Of a DNA stretch of 64,000 nt, positions 26,937 to 39,300 are shown in pieces. Position 1 is the first letter of the stretch; each line of letters begins with the position of its first letter. The DNA is taken from the NCBI RefSeq assembly GCF_004341085.1, contig NZ_SLXW01000003.1:310001-374000 (forward strand), in the 5' to 3' direction. The notes below the pieces were generated by a model. It saw only the letters and a program-made list of their open reading frames with translations. It was not told the origin of the DNA and ran no database searches. Made by a program: the position numbers and the translations under genes. The stretch comes from Sphingomonas sp. PP-CE-1G-424 (GTDB taxonomy: Bacteria; Pseudomonadota; Alphaproteobacteria; Sphingomonadales; Sphingomonadaceae).

Positions 26937-28421
26937 TCAGTCTGCGTCGAACAGCAGGGTCGTCACGGATCTCGGCGCCACATCGATCCTGCCGTCGCGG
27001 GGAACGCCGACGCTGACCGCCTGATGGCGCGCATCGGTGACGACGACGTCGCGCAGGGTTGCGTGCGGGAGCGCGACCGCCAGCCGACGCGTGATCGATC
27101 CGCCGTTGACGTGGACGAGCACGATCTTGCGTCCATCGGGCGACACCGCGCCGACCGTATCGGGATCGTCGACCGGAACCAGACGATAGCCCGGCCGGAT
27201 GTAGCGGCTGAACGAGGCCATCGCCCAGTATTTTGGCGAGATCCGGATCGGATGTGGCGCTGACGGTGCGGCGGCGAGGTCCATCTTGACGAGCCCCCAG
27301 TTCGACCCGGGCTTGCCGTCCTTCGCACTGAGATTTTCGACCGCCTGCCAGAACACCCAGGCCGCGGGCTCCAGTCGTTTGAGATCGCCGACGACATGCT
27401 CGGCAAACGCTAGAGCCGAGGCCATGTCGGTGAAGGATTCGGGATCCTTGTCGAGCGGTGTGTCGTCTTCGCTCATCCACAACCGGATACCCGACGCGCG
27501 GGCGATATCGCGCACCGCGGTCTGGTGAACGGTGCCATAGCTGTGGACGTTGAGTTGGCCGATCCGGGCGCGGGTCGCGGCTGGATATCCGGCCCAATCG
27601 GTCACGAAGAGGTGCGAATTCGTCTCGTCCGGGGCGGCGATCCGGGTCTTCAGCCCCGCCGCCTTCAGCGCGTCGTCGGAGGCATCGATCATCGCCGCCT
27701 GGCGCGCGGGCGACCAGTGCGCGCCCTCCTGCGTGTTCGCTGCGAACCAATAATCGGTGTTGGGCTCGTTTACCGGCGACAGCGTGCGGAAGCGGATGTG
27801 ATGGCGGCGCTCGAGTTCGCCGACGACGCGCGCGAGATACTGGGCGAACGGGCGCTCCTGTCCGGCGCGAAGATTGTCGTCGGTGCCTTTGACCGCGCCG
27901 GAGACTTTGCCGCTGACCGTCATGAACCAGGGGGGCGAGTTGGAGAACGCCTCGAAGATCGGAGACGGCACGCGGCGGCGGATCGCGTCGAGCCACCAGC
28001 GCTGATTGGCATCCGCGGACCAGTTCCACATCGCCGGATCGTCGGGCCGCCACCAGTCGTTGCCGACGGCGCCTGCCGGTTGGCGCCAGAACCCCGGCAC
28101 CGCCGCGCCGGTGCGGAGATAGGGCTTCGTCGTTGCGGCATTACCGCCGCCGATATTATACCGTGCGATCGTCCAGCCGAGGCCGTCCTTGCCGTAGAAC
28201 AGGTCGGCAAGCCGCTCGCGCGTCGCATCGGGATAGCCCCCGGTGACGTTGGCGAACCAAGCGAGCGCGGTACCCCAGCCTTCGAACTCTGTTCCGGGGC
28301 GATCGACCGCGGGCCGGATCGTCAGCGCGACGTTCGGCTCGGCGGATGGTGGGGACGATACGGTTTGAGCGGCAAGCGGCGTCGCGACCAGCGCGAGGCC
28401 TGCGATCAGGTGGCGGATCAT
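26937..28421 (-). CDS. GH30-family endo-beta-1,6-galactanase-like hydrolase
   Basis: 494 residues with a signal peptide (LVATPLAAQ, cleavage about 19). FEGWGTALAWFANVTGGYPD at residues 46-65 is typical of the galactanase branch of GH30. The acid/base Glu219 lies in LSPVNEPNTDYW and the nucleophile Glu318 in RLWMSEDDTP. A C-terminal beta domain (SRYIRPGYRLVPVDDPDTV) is usual for GH30. It probably cuts beta-1,6-galactan side chains of arabinogalactan in the periplasm or outside the cell. Its start overlaps the GH27 stop by 4 bases, so the pair is co-translated. Confidence 0.82.
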   Translation of the reverse strand: MIRHLIAGLALVATPLAAQTVSSPPSAEPNVALTIRPAVDRPGTEFEGWGTALAWFANVTGGYPDATRERLADLFYGKDGLGWTIARYNIGGGNAATTKPYLRTGAAVPGFWRQPAGAVGNDWWRPDDPAMWNWSADANQRWWLDAIRRRVPSPIFEAFSNSPPWFMTVSGKVSGAVKGTDDNLRAGQERPFAQYLARVVGELERRHHIRFRTLSPVNEPNTDYWFAANTQEGAHWSPARQAAMIDASDDALKAAGLKTRIAAPDETNSHLFVTDWAGYPAATRARIGQLNVHSYGTVHQTAVRDIARASGIRLWMSEDDTPLDKDPESFTDMASALAFAEHVVGDLKRLEPAAWVFWQAVENLSAKDGKPGSNWGLVKMDLAAAPSAPHPIRISPKYWAMASFSRYIRPGYRLVPVDDPDTVGAVSPDGRKIVLVHVNGGSITRRLAVALPHATLRDVVVTDARHQAVSVGVPRDGRIDVAPRSVTTLLFDAD

Positions 28422-29764
28422 GCCGCGGTCAACCGGTACAGCCCGGCGCCGTGGGACGGCAGTCTCCGCGTGATGCGCGTTTTGGCGACGCCCGTATCGG
28501 TGCGGGTCCAGAGATCGCGGACCTTGGCGGCGCCGGCGATCCCGAGCATCGTGAGATCGACCGAAACGTCGCGTGCTGCCTTGCCGGTATTGAACAGCGC
28601 GAGATAGGTGCCCGCACCGGCGGCAGGACGCGCCGACCAGACGCGCGTGTCGTCCGCGACGAAATGCGGCTGGTTGTCGCGGCTTGCCTGGTTGACCGCG
28701 AGCACTTCGGGATTGGTGAGCAACGCCAGCGTTGGCGCGTCGAGATGACGCAGGTCGCCGCCCATGATCAGCGGCGACCGTGCGATCGACCAGAGCGTCA
28801 TCAGCGTACGCTGTTCGTCGGGCGTGAACTTGGTATCGCGTTCGCCGAGCGACAGGCGACCGAGCGGGAGCATGTCGGCATCGGGCCAGCCGCCGATCCG
28901 CCGGTGCGCGTTCCAGTTTTCGAGCCGGGTGAACTGCGCCTCCAGCATCGGCCAGCTGTCCCAGAAATCATCGGAAATCCGCCACATCTGCGCATGTCGC
29001 GCGACGTGATCGGCGCGCGGCACGGGCGTTTCGCCGGGCGACAGGCTTAATATGATCGGACGGCCGGTCTTGCGGATCGCGGTGGCGGCGGCCTCGATCT
29101 CGGGGGCGTGTGCATCATAGGGGCGGCTCATGTCGTCCATCTTGACGAAATCGACGCCCCAGGATGCGAACAGTGCGAACACGCTGTCGTAATAGGCCTG
29201 CGCGCCGGGTTTGGTCATGTCGACGCCGTACATGTCGGGGTTCCACGAGCAGATGCTCGACGTATCGGCGATCGCGCGCGCGGTGGTCTTCGTGCCGAGT
29301 ATGGGCAGGTCGCGCTCGACCGCCAGCCGGGGGATGCCGCGCATCAGGTGGACGCCGAAGCGTAATCCCAGCGCGTGCACCGTGTCGGCGAGTTTGCGGA
29401 ATCCCTTGCCGTCGGCACTCGACGGAAAGCGGTTGGGGGCGGGGATCAGCCGTCCATGGGCGTCGAGGCTCGGTTTTGGGGCGGCGTTGTACGTGTAGCT
29501 CTTGGCCTCGGGCTCGTACCACTGGATGTCGACGGTGAAGATGTCGTAGCCCGACGGGAGCAAGGTGCGCGCCATGATCCGTGCGGTCTCGATCGCCTGC
29601 GCCTCGGTGATCGTCGTCGCGAAGCTGTTCCAGCTGTTCCAGCCCATCGGCGGGGTCGGCGCGAGCGTCGGTCCTGCGGCCTTGGCGGCGAGGGGGGCTG
29701 GAGCGAGCGAGGCGAGGCCAAGTCCAGCGCTGCCGGACAGCATCGTGCGGCGCGTAATCGTCAT
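28418..29764 (-). CDS. GH27 alpha-galactosidase (Tat-exported)
   Basis: 448 residues. The N terminus TRRTMLSGSAGLGLASLAPA is a twin-arginine signal. The family entry motif PPMGWNSWNSFAT is at 38-50. The nucleophile is Asp210 in WGVDFVKMDD and the acid/base is probably Asp266 in RISDDFWDSW. Residues MGGDLRHLDAPTLALLTNPE and a C-terminal beta-sandwich complete the GH27 pattern. It removes terminal alpha-galactosyl (or beta-arabinopyranosyl) residues. A perfect match to the FadR-type GntR operator lies 56 bases upstream. Confidence 0.88.
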   Translation of the reverse strand: MTITRRTMLSGSAGLGLASLAPAPLAAKAAGPTLAPTPPMGWNSWNSFATTITEAQAIETARIMARTLLPSGYDIFTVDIQWYEPEAKSYTYNAAPKPSLDAHGRLIPAPNRFPSSADGKGFRKLADTVHALGLRFGVHLMRGIPRLAVERDLPILGTKTTARAIADTSSICSWNPDMYGVDMTKPGAQAYYDSVFALFASWGVDFVKMDDMSRPYDAHAPEIEAAATAIRKTGRPIILSLSPGETPVPRADHVARHAQMWRISDDFWDSWPMLEAQFTRLENWNAHRRIGGWPDADMLPLGRLSLGERDTKFTPDEQRTLMTLWSIARSPLIMGGDLRHLDAPTLALLTNPEVLAVNQASRDNQPHFVADDTRVWSARPAAGAGTYLALFNTGKAARDVSVDLTMLGIAGAAKVRDLWTRTDTGVAKTRITRRLPSHGAGLYRLTAA

Positions 29765-29819
29765 GCTCTCGTCTCCCGTTCGCAGGTCGCGCGCTACTGG
29801 CTGCGATCCTTTTCATGAC

Positions 29820-29830
29820 TTGTCAGACTA
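29820..29830. promoter_or_regulatory. GntR (FadR-type) operator candidate before GH27-GH30
   Basis: TTGTCAGACTA fits TNGTNNNACNA, the consensus of FadR-subfamily GntR regulators, at every defined position. It lies 56 bases before the GH27 start and the FadR-like gene is the next gene upstream. Confidence 0.6.
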
Positions 29831-29934
29831 GTGCGTCGATCGGGAAGGTCAACGTGGTCGCGCGTATCTATGGAATGCGATGGCTCAAGGTCGGCGTGAA
29901 GCCGGGAACGGCTCTTCACGCGACTCGCTTGGGA

Positions 29935-30648
29935 TCAGTTGCGCAAAGACAATTCGGTATCCGCCTGGGCCTGCGCGATCAGCGCCATCGTTGCGGCCCG
30001 CGCACCCGCGGGATCGCTTTCGGCGATGGCGTCGAACAACGCACGGTGCTGCGGCATCGAGTCGCTTGGTTTGCGGGTCTGGCGATGCTTGAAGATCGTC
30101 GTCCACCGCACGGCGGCGCCGATGCTGCCCGCCAGACTGACCAGCAGCTCGTTTTGCGTCGCCTCTAGGATGACGTGGTGGAAGGTCTGGTCCGCCGCCT
30201 GGCCGATCGGGCTGGCGAGACCGTGTTCCTGCATCTGCTCCAGGGCATGACCCATCCGCGACACATGGCGCGAGGTCCGCAGTGCGGCGGCGAACTCGGC
30301 GGCGGCGGGTTCGACGATCAGGCGGAGCTGGAACAGGCTGTGGACGAAGCCGACCGCGGGTTCGCCCTCGAACATCCAGGCGAGCACGTCGGGATCGAGT
30401 AGATTCCACGAGGCACGCTCGCGGATCCGGGTGCCGGCCTTTGGCTTGCTCTCGAGCAGGCCCTTGGCGCTGAGCATCCGCAACGCCTCGCGGACGAGGC
30501 TGCGCGAGACGCCGCGCTGGATCGCGATCTCGTGCTCGCCGGGAAGCACCGATCCGACCGGGTGCACGCCGGTGACGATCGCAATCCCGAGCTCGCGCGC
30601 CAATTGCGTGTGCGAGGGCCGTCCCCGTGGTGCGTCAACCATGTCCAT
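29935..30648 (-). CDS. FadR-subfamily GntR transcription regulator of the galactan locus
   Basis: 237 residues. The winged helix at about 12-78 has GVHPVGSVLPGEHEIAIQRG and SRSLVREALRMLSAKGLLES, the GntR signature. The C-terminal FCD domain shows LFQLRLIVEPAAAEFAA and DQTFHHVILEATQNELL, with the His residues that bind a metal and carboxylate or sugar ligand. It is divergent from the glycan TBDR and upstream of GH27, and candidate operators lie before both. By analogy with sugar-acid and galactose regulators it probably represses the locus until a breakdown product binds. Confidence 0.88.
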   Translation of the reverse strand: MDMVDAPRGRPSHTQLARELGIAIVTGVHPVGSVLPGEHEIAIQRGVSRSLVREALRMLSAKGLLESKPKAGTRIRERASWNLLDPDVLAWMFEGEPAVGFVHSLFQLRLIVEPAAAEFAAALRTSRHVSRMGHALEQMQEHGLASPIGQAADQTFHHVILEATQNELLVSLAGSIGAAVRWTTIFKHRQTRKPSDSMPQHRALFDAIAESDPAGARAATMALIAQAQADTELSLRN

Positions 30649-30744
30649 CCATCCCCGTTACGCTGTGTCGCACGCTTCGTCACGACACAGCCACCGTTGG
30701 TGGCGTGTCGCAACTGCGATGACGCATCGTACAAAAAATAGCAC

Positions 30745-30755
30745 TTGTCCTACAA
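30745..30755. promoter_or_regulatory. GntR operator candidate before the glycan TBDR (site 1)
   Basis: TTGTCCTACAA fits TNGTNNNACNA at every defined position and is itself a perfect palindrome around three central bases. It lies in the divergent gntR/TBDR gap, about 90 bases from the TBDR start. Confidence 0.6.
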
Positions 30756-30768
30756 TACCAAGTTGGTA
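30756..30768. promoter_or_regulatory. Perfect palindrome abutting the GntR site
   Basis: TACCAAGTTGGTA is a perfect 13-base inverted repeat directly next to site 1. It could be a second operator half or the site of another repressor. TTGGT/ACCAA dyads are also used by sugar-acid GntR proteins. Confidence 0.45.
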
Positions 30769-30770
30769 AT

Positions 30771-30781
30771 AAGTCAGACAA
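30771..30781. promoter_or_regulatory. GntR operator candidate before the glycan TBDR (site 2)
   Basis: AAGTCAGACAA matches the GTNNNACNA part of the consensus and shares GTCAGAC with the GH27 site. It lies 26 bases from site 1, which would allow cooperative binding. Confidence 0.45.
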
Positions 30782-30845
30782 TAGACCGACAAGCAGGGTT
30801 CCGGCCCTCGACGTGGCGGCAACATATTGATGGGGAGGATCGTTC

Positions 30846-33689
30846 ATGGTTCCGTTTCGTACGCGCATGCTGATTGGCGGATCGCTGGTCGTAATCGCGG
30901 GCATCGCGATGCCTGCCGCCACGCCGGCGTTCGCGCAGACTGCCCCTGCGCCCGTGCCGCCGCCGGTTCCCGCGCAGACCTCCGCCGACCAGCAGCGTGG
31001 CACGCTGAACGCCGACCAGGCCGCCGCGCAGGGCGTCTCGAACGACGACATCGTCGTGACCGGCGTTCGTGAGAGCCTTCGGTCCGCTCAGGCGATCAAG
31101 CGCCAATCCGACCAGATCGTCGACTCGGTCAACGCACAGGATATCGGCAAGCTTCCCGATGCGAACACGGTCGAGGCGTTGCAGCGGATCACCGGCGTCC
31201 AGATCCAGCGCCGCTACGGCGAAGGCGCGACCGATTTCGATCACCGCACGCAGCCGGCGATCACCGTCCGCGGTCTGACGCAGGTCAGCAATTTCATCGA
31301 CGGGCGCGCGGCGATCTCCGCGTCGGGTGGTCGCACACTCGACCTCGAAGCGGTGCCGCCCGAATTGCTGTCGGGTATCGACGTGTTCAAGAACCCGCCT
31401 TCGTCGACGATCGAGGGTGATGTCGCCGGCGTCGTCAACATCCGCACGCGCCTGCCGTTCGATTCGCCGGGCCAGTTGGTCAGCGCCACGCTGAAGGGCA
31501 ACTATTACGACCGTGCCGACAAGTTCGGCGGGTCGGGATCGGCGCTGTATAGCAACCGCTTCCAGACCGGCGTCGGCGAGATGGGCATCCTGCTCAACGC
31601 CAGTTATGCGAAGAGCGCCTATCGCCAGGACGCGTTGCTGATCGGCCAGTTCGGCCCCGTCCCGAAGCCCAGCAATATTCCCGGCGCCCCCGCCAATGCG
31701 CAGGTGCCGTTCGGCGAGCAGATCTATGACGATGGCGGCAACCGCAATCGACTAGGCATCGCCGGCGCGTTTCAGTGGCAGGCCGCGCCCAACTTCCTGT
31801 TGACGGCGCAGGCGCTCTACTCGCGGTACAAGTTCGCCCGTAAGGGCAAATACTATTACTTCAACAACAACGGCAATACGGCAACGACGCCGACCGACGG
31901 CGCGGCGTTCACGTTCGATTCGGCCGGCTATGCGACGTCGGGTTCGCTGTCGAACCAGGTGTTCGAATCCGCGCGGTACGATCAGGATCTGACGAACACC
32001 ACGGGCAACTATACGCTGAATGCGAAGTGGGATGTCACCGACCGGCTGCACATGAAGTTCGATGCGCAATATCTGAAGTCGTCGTACGATGCCGATCGCA
32101 ACGGGTTCGTCGTCTCGCTGTACGACCAGACCGGGCAGACCCCGTATTCGGCCAAGAACCAGAGCATCGTCGATTTCGATCTGCGCGGATCTCGTCCGGT
32201 GTGGAACGTGCGCAACCCCGCGTTGCTGTCGGATCCGAACAACTATGCCTTCACCTACATCGCGGATTCGATCACGCGGAACGATGCCGATCAGCTCGCG
32301 CTGCAATACGACCTCGAATATGATGTCGAAGGCAGCGTGCTGCAAAAGCTGCGCGTTGGCGCGCGGTATGCCGACAGCACCGTCGACCTGCGTGGCACGT
32401 GGAATGCCTATTGCCTGCTGCCGACTGGTCCCAATCCAAGCTGCCAGTCCGCCGCGGGGATCCCCTTCGTTCCGGTTTCCGCGCATCCCGAATTGACGAT
32501 GGGCGGGCCTTCGAAAAACTTCTTCGATGGCAAGACGCTGCCGGGTGGGATCGTCTATCCGAGCTTTGCCGCGGGCAGCGGATTGTTTGACAGCATCACG
32601 AAGACCGAAGCGCTGTTCGGCGGCACGTCGAAGACCGCGTTCACCCCGGGCGACCTCAATCACCAGACCGAGCGCAGCGTCGCCGGGTACGTGATGGCGG
32701 ACTACGAGACCGCGATCGCCGGGCTCAAGATCGACGGTACCGCGGGCGTGCGCGTGGTGCAGACCAAGACCGGGTCGCAGGGGACGGTCTTCAACAGCGA
32801 CGGGACGCTCGCGCCGCTCGAGGTGAACCGCCAGTACACCAAGGCGCTGCCGAGCTTCAATTTGCGCGCGCATCTGACCGAGAAGCTGCAGGCGCGTTTC
32901 GCGTTCAGCAAATCGTTCGCGCGGCCGAATTTCGATCAGCTGTCGACCAACGTCACGCTCAACGCGGCGACGGTCGTTAGCCCGATCACGGGTCGACCCA
33001 GCGGTGGCTCGGGCAATCCGTATCTGAAGCCGATCACCTCGACCAATTTCGACGGCACGCTCGAATGGTATTTCGCGCCGACTGGCTCGTTCACGTTCGG
33101 GGCGTTCTACAAGAAGGTCGACGGGTTCCTCGCGGGCGGCACGGTCGTCCAGACGTTCAACGGCACCGCCTACGACATCGGCACGACGGTCAATACGGGC
33201 AAGGGTAACATCAAGGGCTTCGAGACCGCCTATCAGCAGTTCTTCGATTTCCTGCCGGGCGCGTTGAAGGGCCTCGGAATCCAGGCCAACTACACCTTCG
33301 TCGACAGCAGCGTCTCGAACCCGTTTGCGACAACCGGGTCGGCGATCCCGACGCAGGTGCCGCTCGAGAAGCTGTCGAAGCACAGCTACAATCTGGTCGG
33401 ATTGTACGAGAAGGGGCCGATCACTGCGCGTTTGGCGTGGAGCTGGCGCGGCAAGTATCTCGACACCACGTCGGGCAGCGGCGCCAATGGCATACCGCAG
33501 TTCCAGAAGCCCTATGCCTCGCTCGACAGCTCGATCAGCTACAACATCAACGAACATTTCGCCTTCTCGGTGGATGCGGTGAACCTGACCAACCGGATGA
33601 ACGTGACGTACATCGGCACGACCAGCCAGCCGCTGCAATACACGCTCAACGATCGCCGCTTCGGCTTCTCGTTGCGCGCCACCTACTGA
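30846..33689 (+). CDS. TonB-dependent receptor for a glycan (galactan-locus type)
   Basis: 947 residues, the length of carbohydrate-type receptors of Caulobacter and Xanthomonas. There is a signal peptide (cleavage near TPAFAQT, about 31). DDIVVTGVRESLRSAQAIKR and QIVDSVNAQDIGKLPDANTV are the hallmark TonB-box/plug sequences of this class, with VEALQRITGVQIQRRYGEGA after them. The barrel ends RRFGFSLRATY with an aromatic terminus. It probably imports galactan or arabinogalactan oligosaccharides made by the neighbouring enzymes. Operator candidates precede it and a strong terminator follows. Confidence 0.9.
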   Translation: MVPFRTRMLIGGSLVVIAGIAMPAATPAFAQTAPAPVPPPVPAQTSADQQRGTLNADQAAAQGVSNDDIVVTGVRESLRSAQAIKRQSDQIVDSVNAQDIGKLPDANTVEALQRITGVQIQRRYGEGATDFDHRTQPAITVRGLTQVSNFIDGRAAISASGGRTLDLEAVPPELLSGIDVFKNPPSSTIEGDVAGVVNIRTRLPFDSPGQLVSATLKGNYYDRADKFGGSGSALYSNRFQTGVGEMGILLNASYAKSAYRQDALLIGQFGPVPKPSNIPGAPANAQVPFGEQIYDDGGNRNRLGIAGAFQWQAAPNFLLTAQALYSRYKFARKGKYYYFNNNGNTATTPTDGAAFTFDSAGYATSGSLSNQVFESARYDQDLTNTTGNYTLNAKWDVTDRLHMKFDAQYLKSSYDADRNGFVVSLYDQTGQTPYSAKNQSIVDFDLRGSRPVWNVRNPALLSDPNNYAFTYIADSITRNDADQLALQYDLEYDVEGSVLQKLRVGARYADSTVDLRGTWNAYCLLPTGPNPSCQSAAGIPFVPVSAHPELTMGGPSKNFFDGKTLPGGIVYPSFAAGSGLFDSITKTEALFGGTSKTAFTPGDLNHQTERSVAGYVMADYETAIAGLKIDGTAGVRVVQTKTGSQGTVFNSDGTLAPLEVNRQYTKALPSFNLRAHLTEKLQARFAFSKSFARPNFDQLSTNVTLNAATVVSPITGRPSGGSGNPYLKPITSTNFDGTLEWYFAPTGSFTFGAFYKKVDGFLAGGTVVQTFNGTAYDIGTTVNTGKGNIKGFETAYQQFFDFLPGALKGLGIQANYTFVDSSVSNPFATTGSAIPTQVPLEKLSKHSYNLVGLYEKGPITARLAWSWRGKYLDTTSGSGANGIPQFQKPYASLDSSISYNINEHFAFSVDAVNLTNRMNVTYIGTTSQPLQYTLNDRRFGFSLRATY

Positions 33690-33707
33690 TCTTCCCGTCC
33701 CCCTCTG

Positions 33708-33743
33708 CCGGCGTGGCGTTCCCCTGCCACGCCGGTATTTTTT
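33708..33743 (+). terminator. Intrinsic terminator directly after the glycan TBDR
   Basis: CCGGCGTGGC (33708-33717) pairs perfectly with GCCACGCCGG (33726-33735) and is followed by TATTTTTT. It ends a few bases before the next gene, so downstream genes are either read by leakage or have another promoter. Confidence 0.88.
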
Positions 33744-33748
33744 CGGAT

Positions 33749-34483
33749 ATGAATTCGGTCATGACGATCCAGCAAAGGACCGCGGACCACACCGTGTCGG
33801 TCCAGTATATCGGTAACGAGCGCGAACCCGTGGTCGTCGTCGATCGCGCGTTCGGAAACATCGACGCCCTGGTCGACTATGCCGCTACACGCTCGACATT
33901 CGCGGGCGCGGCGTCGGTCGGTATCGGCTATCCGGGGCTGCTCGGGCCTGCTCCTGCCGACTATATCGACCGGATGGTGCGCCTCGTGCTGCCGTTGATC
34001 GCGGAGTATTTCGGTGTCGGCGCTGTGATGCCGGTGCGGGCGCGCGGCAATTTCTCGCTCGTGACGACCGATCCTTCCGCACTGACGCCCGATCAGCGCG
34101 TGCCGCACGTCGACGCGGTCGACCGGCTTCAGTTCGCGACGGTGCATTATCTGTGCGGCGAACGGCACGGCGGCACGGGCTTCTTTCGCCACCGCGCTAC
34201 CGGGTTCGAAACCGTCGATGCGGCGCGGGCGGCGGGCTATCAGGCCACGCTCGACTCCGAGATGGTCGACCCGGCCAACCTCCCCACCGGCTATCCGGTT
34301 GCGATCGACGATCCGCTGTTCGCGCGGATTCATGAGGTTGCGGCCAAGCCAGACCGGCTGATCTTGTACCGGGCCGCGCTTTTGCATTCGGGGCTGATCG
34401 ACACGGTCGATGCCGCCGCGGCGGATCCGCGACGCGGGCGCCTCACCGGCAATCTCTTTCTCACGGGCCGGACTGCGGCATGA
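33749..34483 (+). CDS. DUF6445 protein, possible Fe(II)/2-oxoglutarate-type oxygenase
   Basis: 244 residues from ATG 33749; ATG 33761 is an equally possible start and neither has a good ribosome binding site. It resembles the DUF6445 proteins that accompany tryptophan-halogenase-like genes beside glycan TBDRs. VPHVDAVDRLQFATVHYL followed by HGGTGFFRHRATGFE has the shape of a 2-oxoglutarate oxygenase core. His120 and Asp122 could form the HxD pair, His213 (LLHSG) the distal ligand and Arg231 the co-substrate anchor. The oxygenase reading is my inference. Its stop overlaps the halogenase-like start by 4 bases. Confidence 0.7.
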   Translation: MNSVMTIQQRTADHTVSVQYIGNEREPVVVVDRAFGNIDALVDYAATRSTFAGAASVGIGYPGLLGPAPADYIDRMVRLVLPLIAEYFGVGAVMPVRARGNFSLVTTDPSALTPDQRVPHVDAVDRLQFATVHYLCGERHGGTGFFRHRATGFETVDAARAAGYQATLDSEMVDPANLPTGYPVAIDDPLFARIHEVAAKPDRLILYRAALLHSGLIDTVDAAAADPRRGRLTGNLFLTGRTAA

Positions 34484-36003
34484 GCGACAGGGCGCTGCGC
34501 AGCATCGCGATCATCGGGGGCGGTACCGCAGGATGGATGGCGGCGGCCGCGTTGGCGCGGGTACTCGGCACGCACAATGTCGCGATCACGCTCGTCGAAT
34601 CCGAGGAGATCGGCACCGTCGGCGTCGGCGAGGCGACGATCCCGCCGATCCAGGCGTTCAACGCGCTGCTCGGGATCGACGAGGATGCCTTCGTCAAGGC
34701 GACGATGGGCAGCTTCAAGCTCGGGATCGAGTTCGTCGACTGGCTGCGACCGGGCACGCGGTATTTCCATCCCTTCGGCGTCTACGGCACCGATATCGGC
34801 GCGGTCCCGTTCGAAGGACTGTGGCACCGGCTGCGCACGCAAGGTCTGGCCGATCCGCTGGAGGCGTACTCGATCTGCGCACAGGCGGCGAAGGACGGGC
34901 GGTTCATGCGGCCGCTGGCCGATGGCGGGAACACGCCGTTGCACCGGATCGGCTATGCATTCCACTTCGATGCGTCGCTGTATGCGCGGTTTCTCCGCAC
35001 GCATGCCGAAGCGGCCGGCGTCGTGCGGCGCGAAGGGCGCGTCGTCGACGTGTCGCTGAGGGCAGCCGATGGGTTTGTCGAAGCGGTCACGTTGGCATCG
35101 GGCGCGCGGATCGAGGCGGACCTGTTCGTCGACTGCTCGGGATTCCGATCGCTGTTGTTGGGCGAAACGCTCGGCACTGGCTTCGAAGACTGGTCGCACT
35201 GGCTGCCCAACGATCGGGCGATCGCCGTGCCGACTGCGTCGAACGGTCCCCCGACGCCGTTTACCCGGTCGACCGCACGTGCCGCGGGCTGGCAGTGGCG
35301 GATCCCGCTGCAACACCGCACCGGCAATGGCTATGTGTTCTCCAGCGCTCATCTGTCGGAGGACGAGGCGACCGCGACCTTGTTTGCCAACCTCGACGGA
35401 GAGCCGCTTGCGGATCCCCGGACGCTGCGGTTTCGCACCGGGCGGCGCGATGCATTCTGGGTCAAGAACTGCGTCGGGCTCGGCCTGTCGAGCGGGTTCC
35501 TCGAGCCGCTCGAATCGACCAGCATCCATCTGATCCAGGCCGGGATCGCGCGGTTGCTGGAGATGCTGCCGAACCGCGATTTCGAGGCGGCCGACATCCG
35601 CCGGTACAACCGCCTGATGACCGCGGAATATGACAGCATCCGCGACTTCATCATCCTCCATTTCCACGCGACCGAGCGTGCCGACACGCCCTATTGGGAT
35701 CACGTCCGGACGATGGCGGTTCCCGAGACGCTCGCCGAACGTATCCGGATCTACCAGGCGACCGGACGCGTGTTCCGCGAGTCCGACGACCTGTTCAGCA
35801 AGACGAGCTGGCTGGCGGTGATGGACGGGCAGGGGCTTCGCGCCGAGGGGTGCGATCCGCTCGCGGCAAGTCTGTCGGTCGACGACGCGCAGGCCCGGCT
35901 GGCGCGGATCGCCGCGGTGACCGCGGCGGCCGCGGCGCGGATGCCGCCGCACGCAGAATTTATCGCGCGTCATTGCGCCGGCGCGATTGCGTCGCGGACG
36001 TAA
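34480..36003 (+). CDS. Tryptophan-halogenase-like flavoprotein
   Basis: 507 residues. The FAD motif GGGTAGW is at 13-19. Lys80 in GSFKLGIEF corresponds to the halogenase active-site lysine. WQWRIP at 271-276 is the family WxWxIP motif that excludes substrate from the flavin. FLEPLESTSIHL supplies the catalytic Glu345 equivalent. All key residues of flavin-dependent tryptophan halogenases are therefore present. Members of this family are common in sphingomonad glycan loci, where the real substrate is unknown and free tryptophan seems improbable. It is coupled to DUF6445. Confidence 0.88.
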   Translation: MSDRALRSIAIIGGGTAGWMAAAALARVLGTHNVAITLVESEEIGTVGVGEATIPPIQAFNALLGIDEDAFVKATMGSFKLGIEFVDWLRPGTRYFHPFGVYGTDIGAVPFEGLWHRLRTQGLADPLEAYSICAQAAKDGRFMRPLADGGNTPLHRIGYAFHFDASLYARFLRTHAEAAGVVRREGRVVDVSLRAADGFVEAVTLASGARIEADLFVDCSGFRSLLLGETLGTGFEDWSHWLPNDRAIAVPTASNGPPTPFTRSTARAAGWQWRIPLQHRTGNGYVFSSAHLSEDEATATLFANLDGEPLADPRTLRFRTGRRDAFWVKNCVGLGLSSGFLEPLESTSIHLIQAGIARLLEMLPNRDFEAADIRRYNRLMTAEYDSIRDFIILHFHATERADTPYWDHVRTMAVPETLAERIRIYQATGRVFRESDDLFSKTSWLAVMDGQGLRAEGCDPLAASLSVDDAQARLARIAAVTAAAAARMPPHAEFIARHCAGAIASRT

Positions 36004-39288
<3,285 letters not shown>

Positions 39289-39300
39289 GTGAGGACCAGG

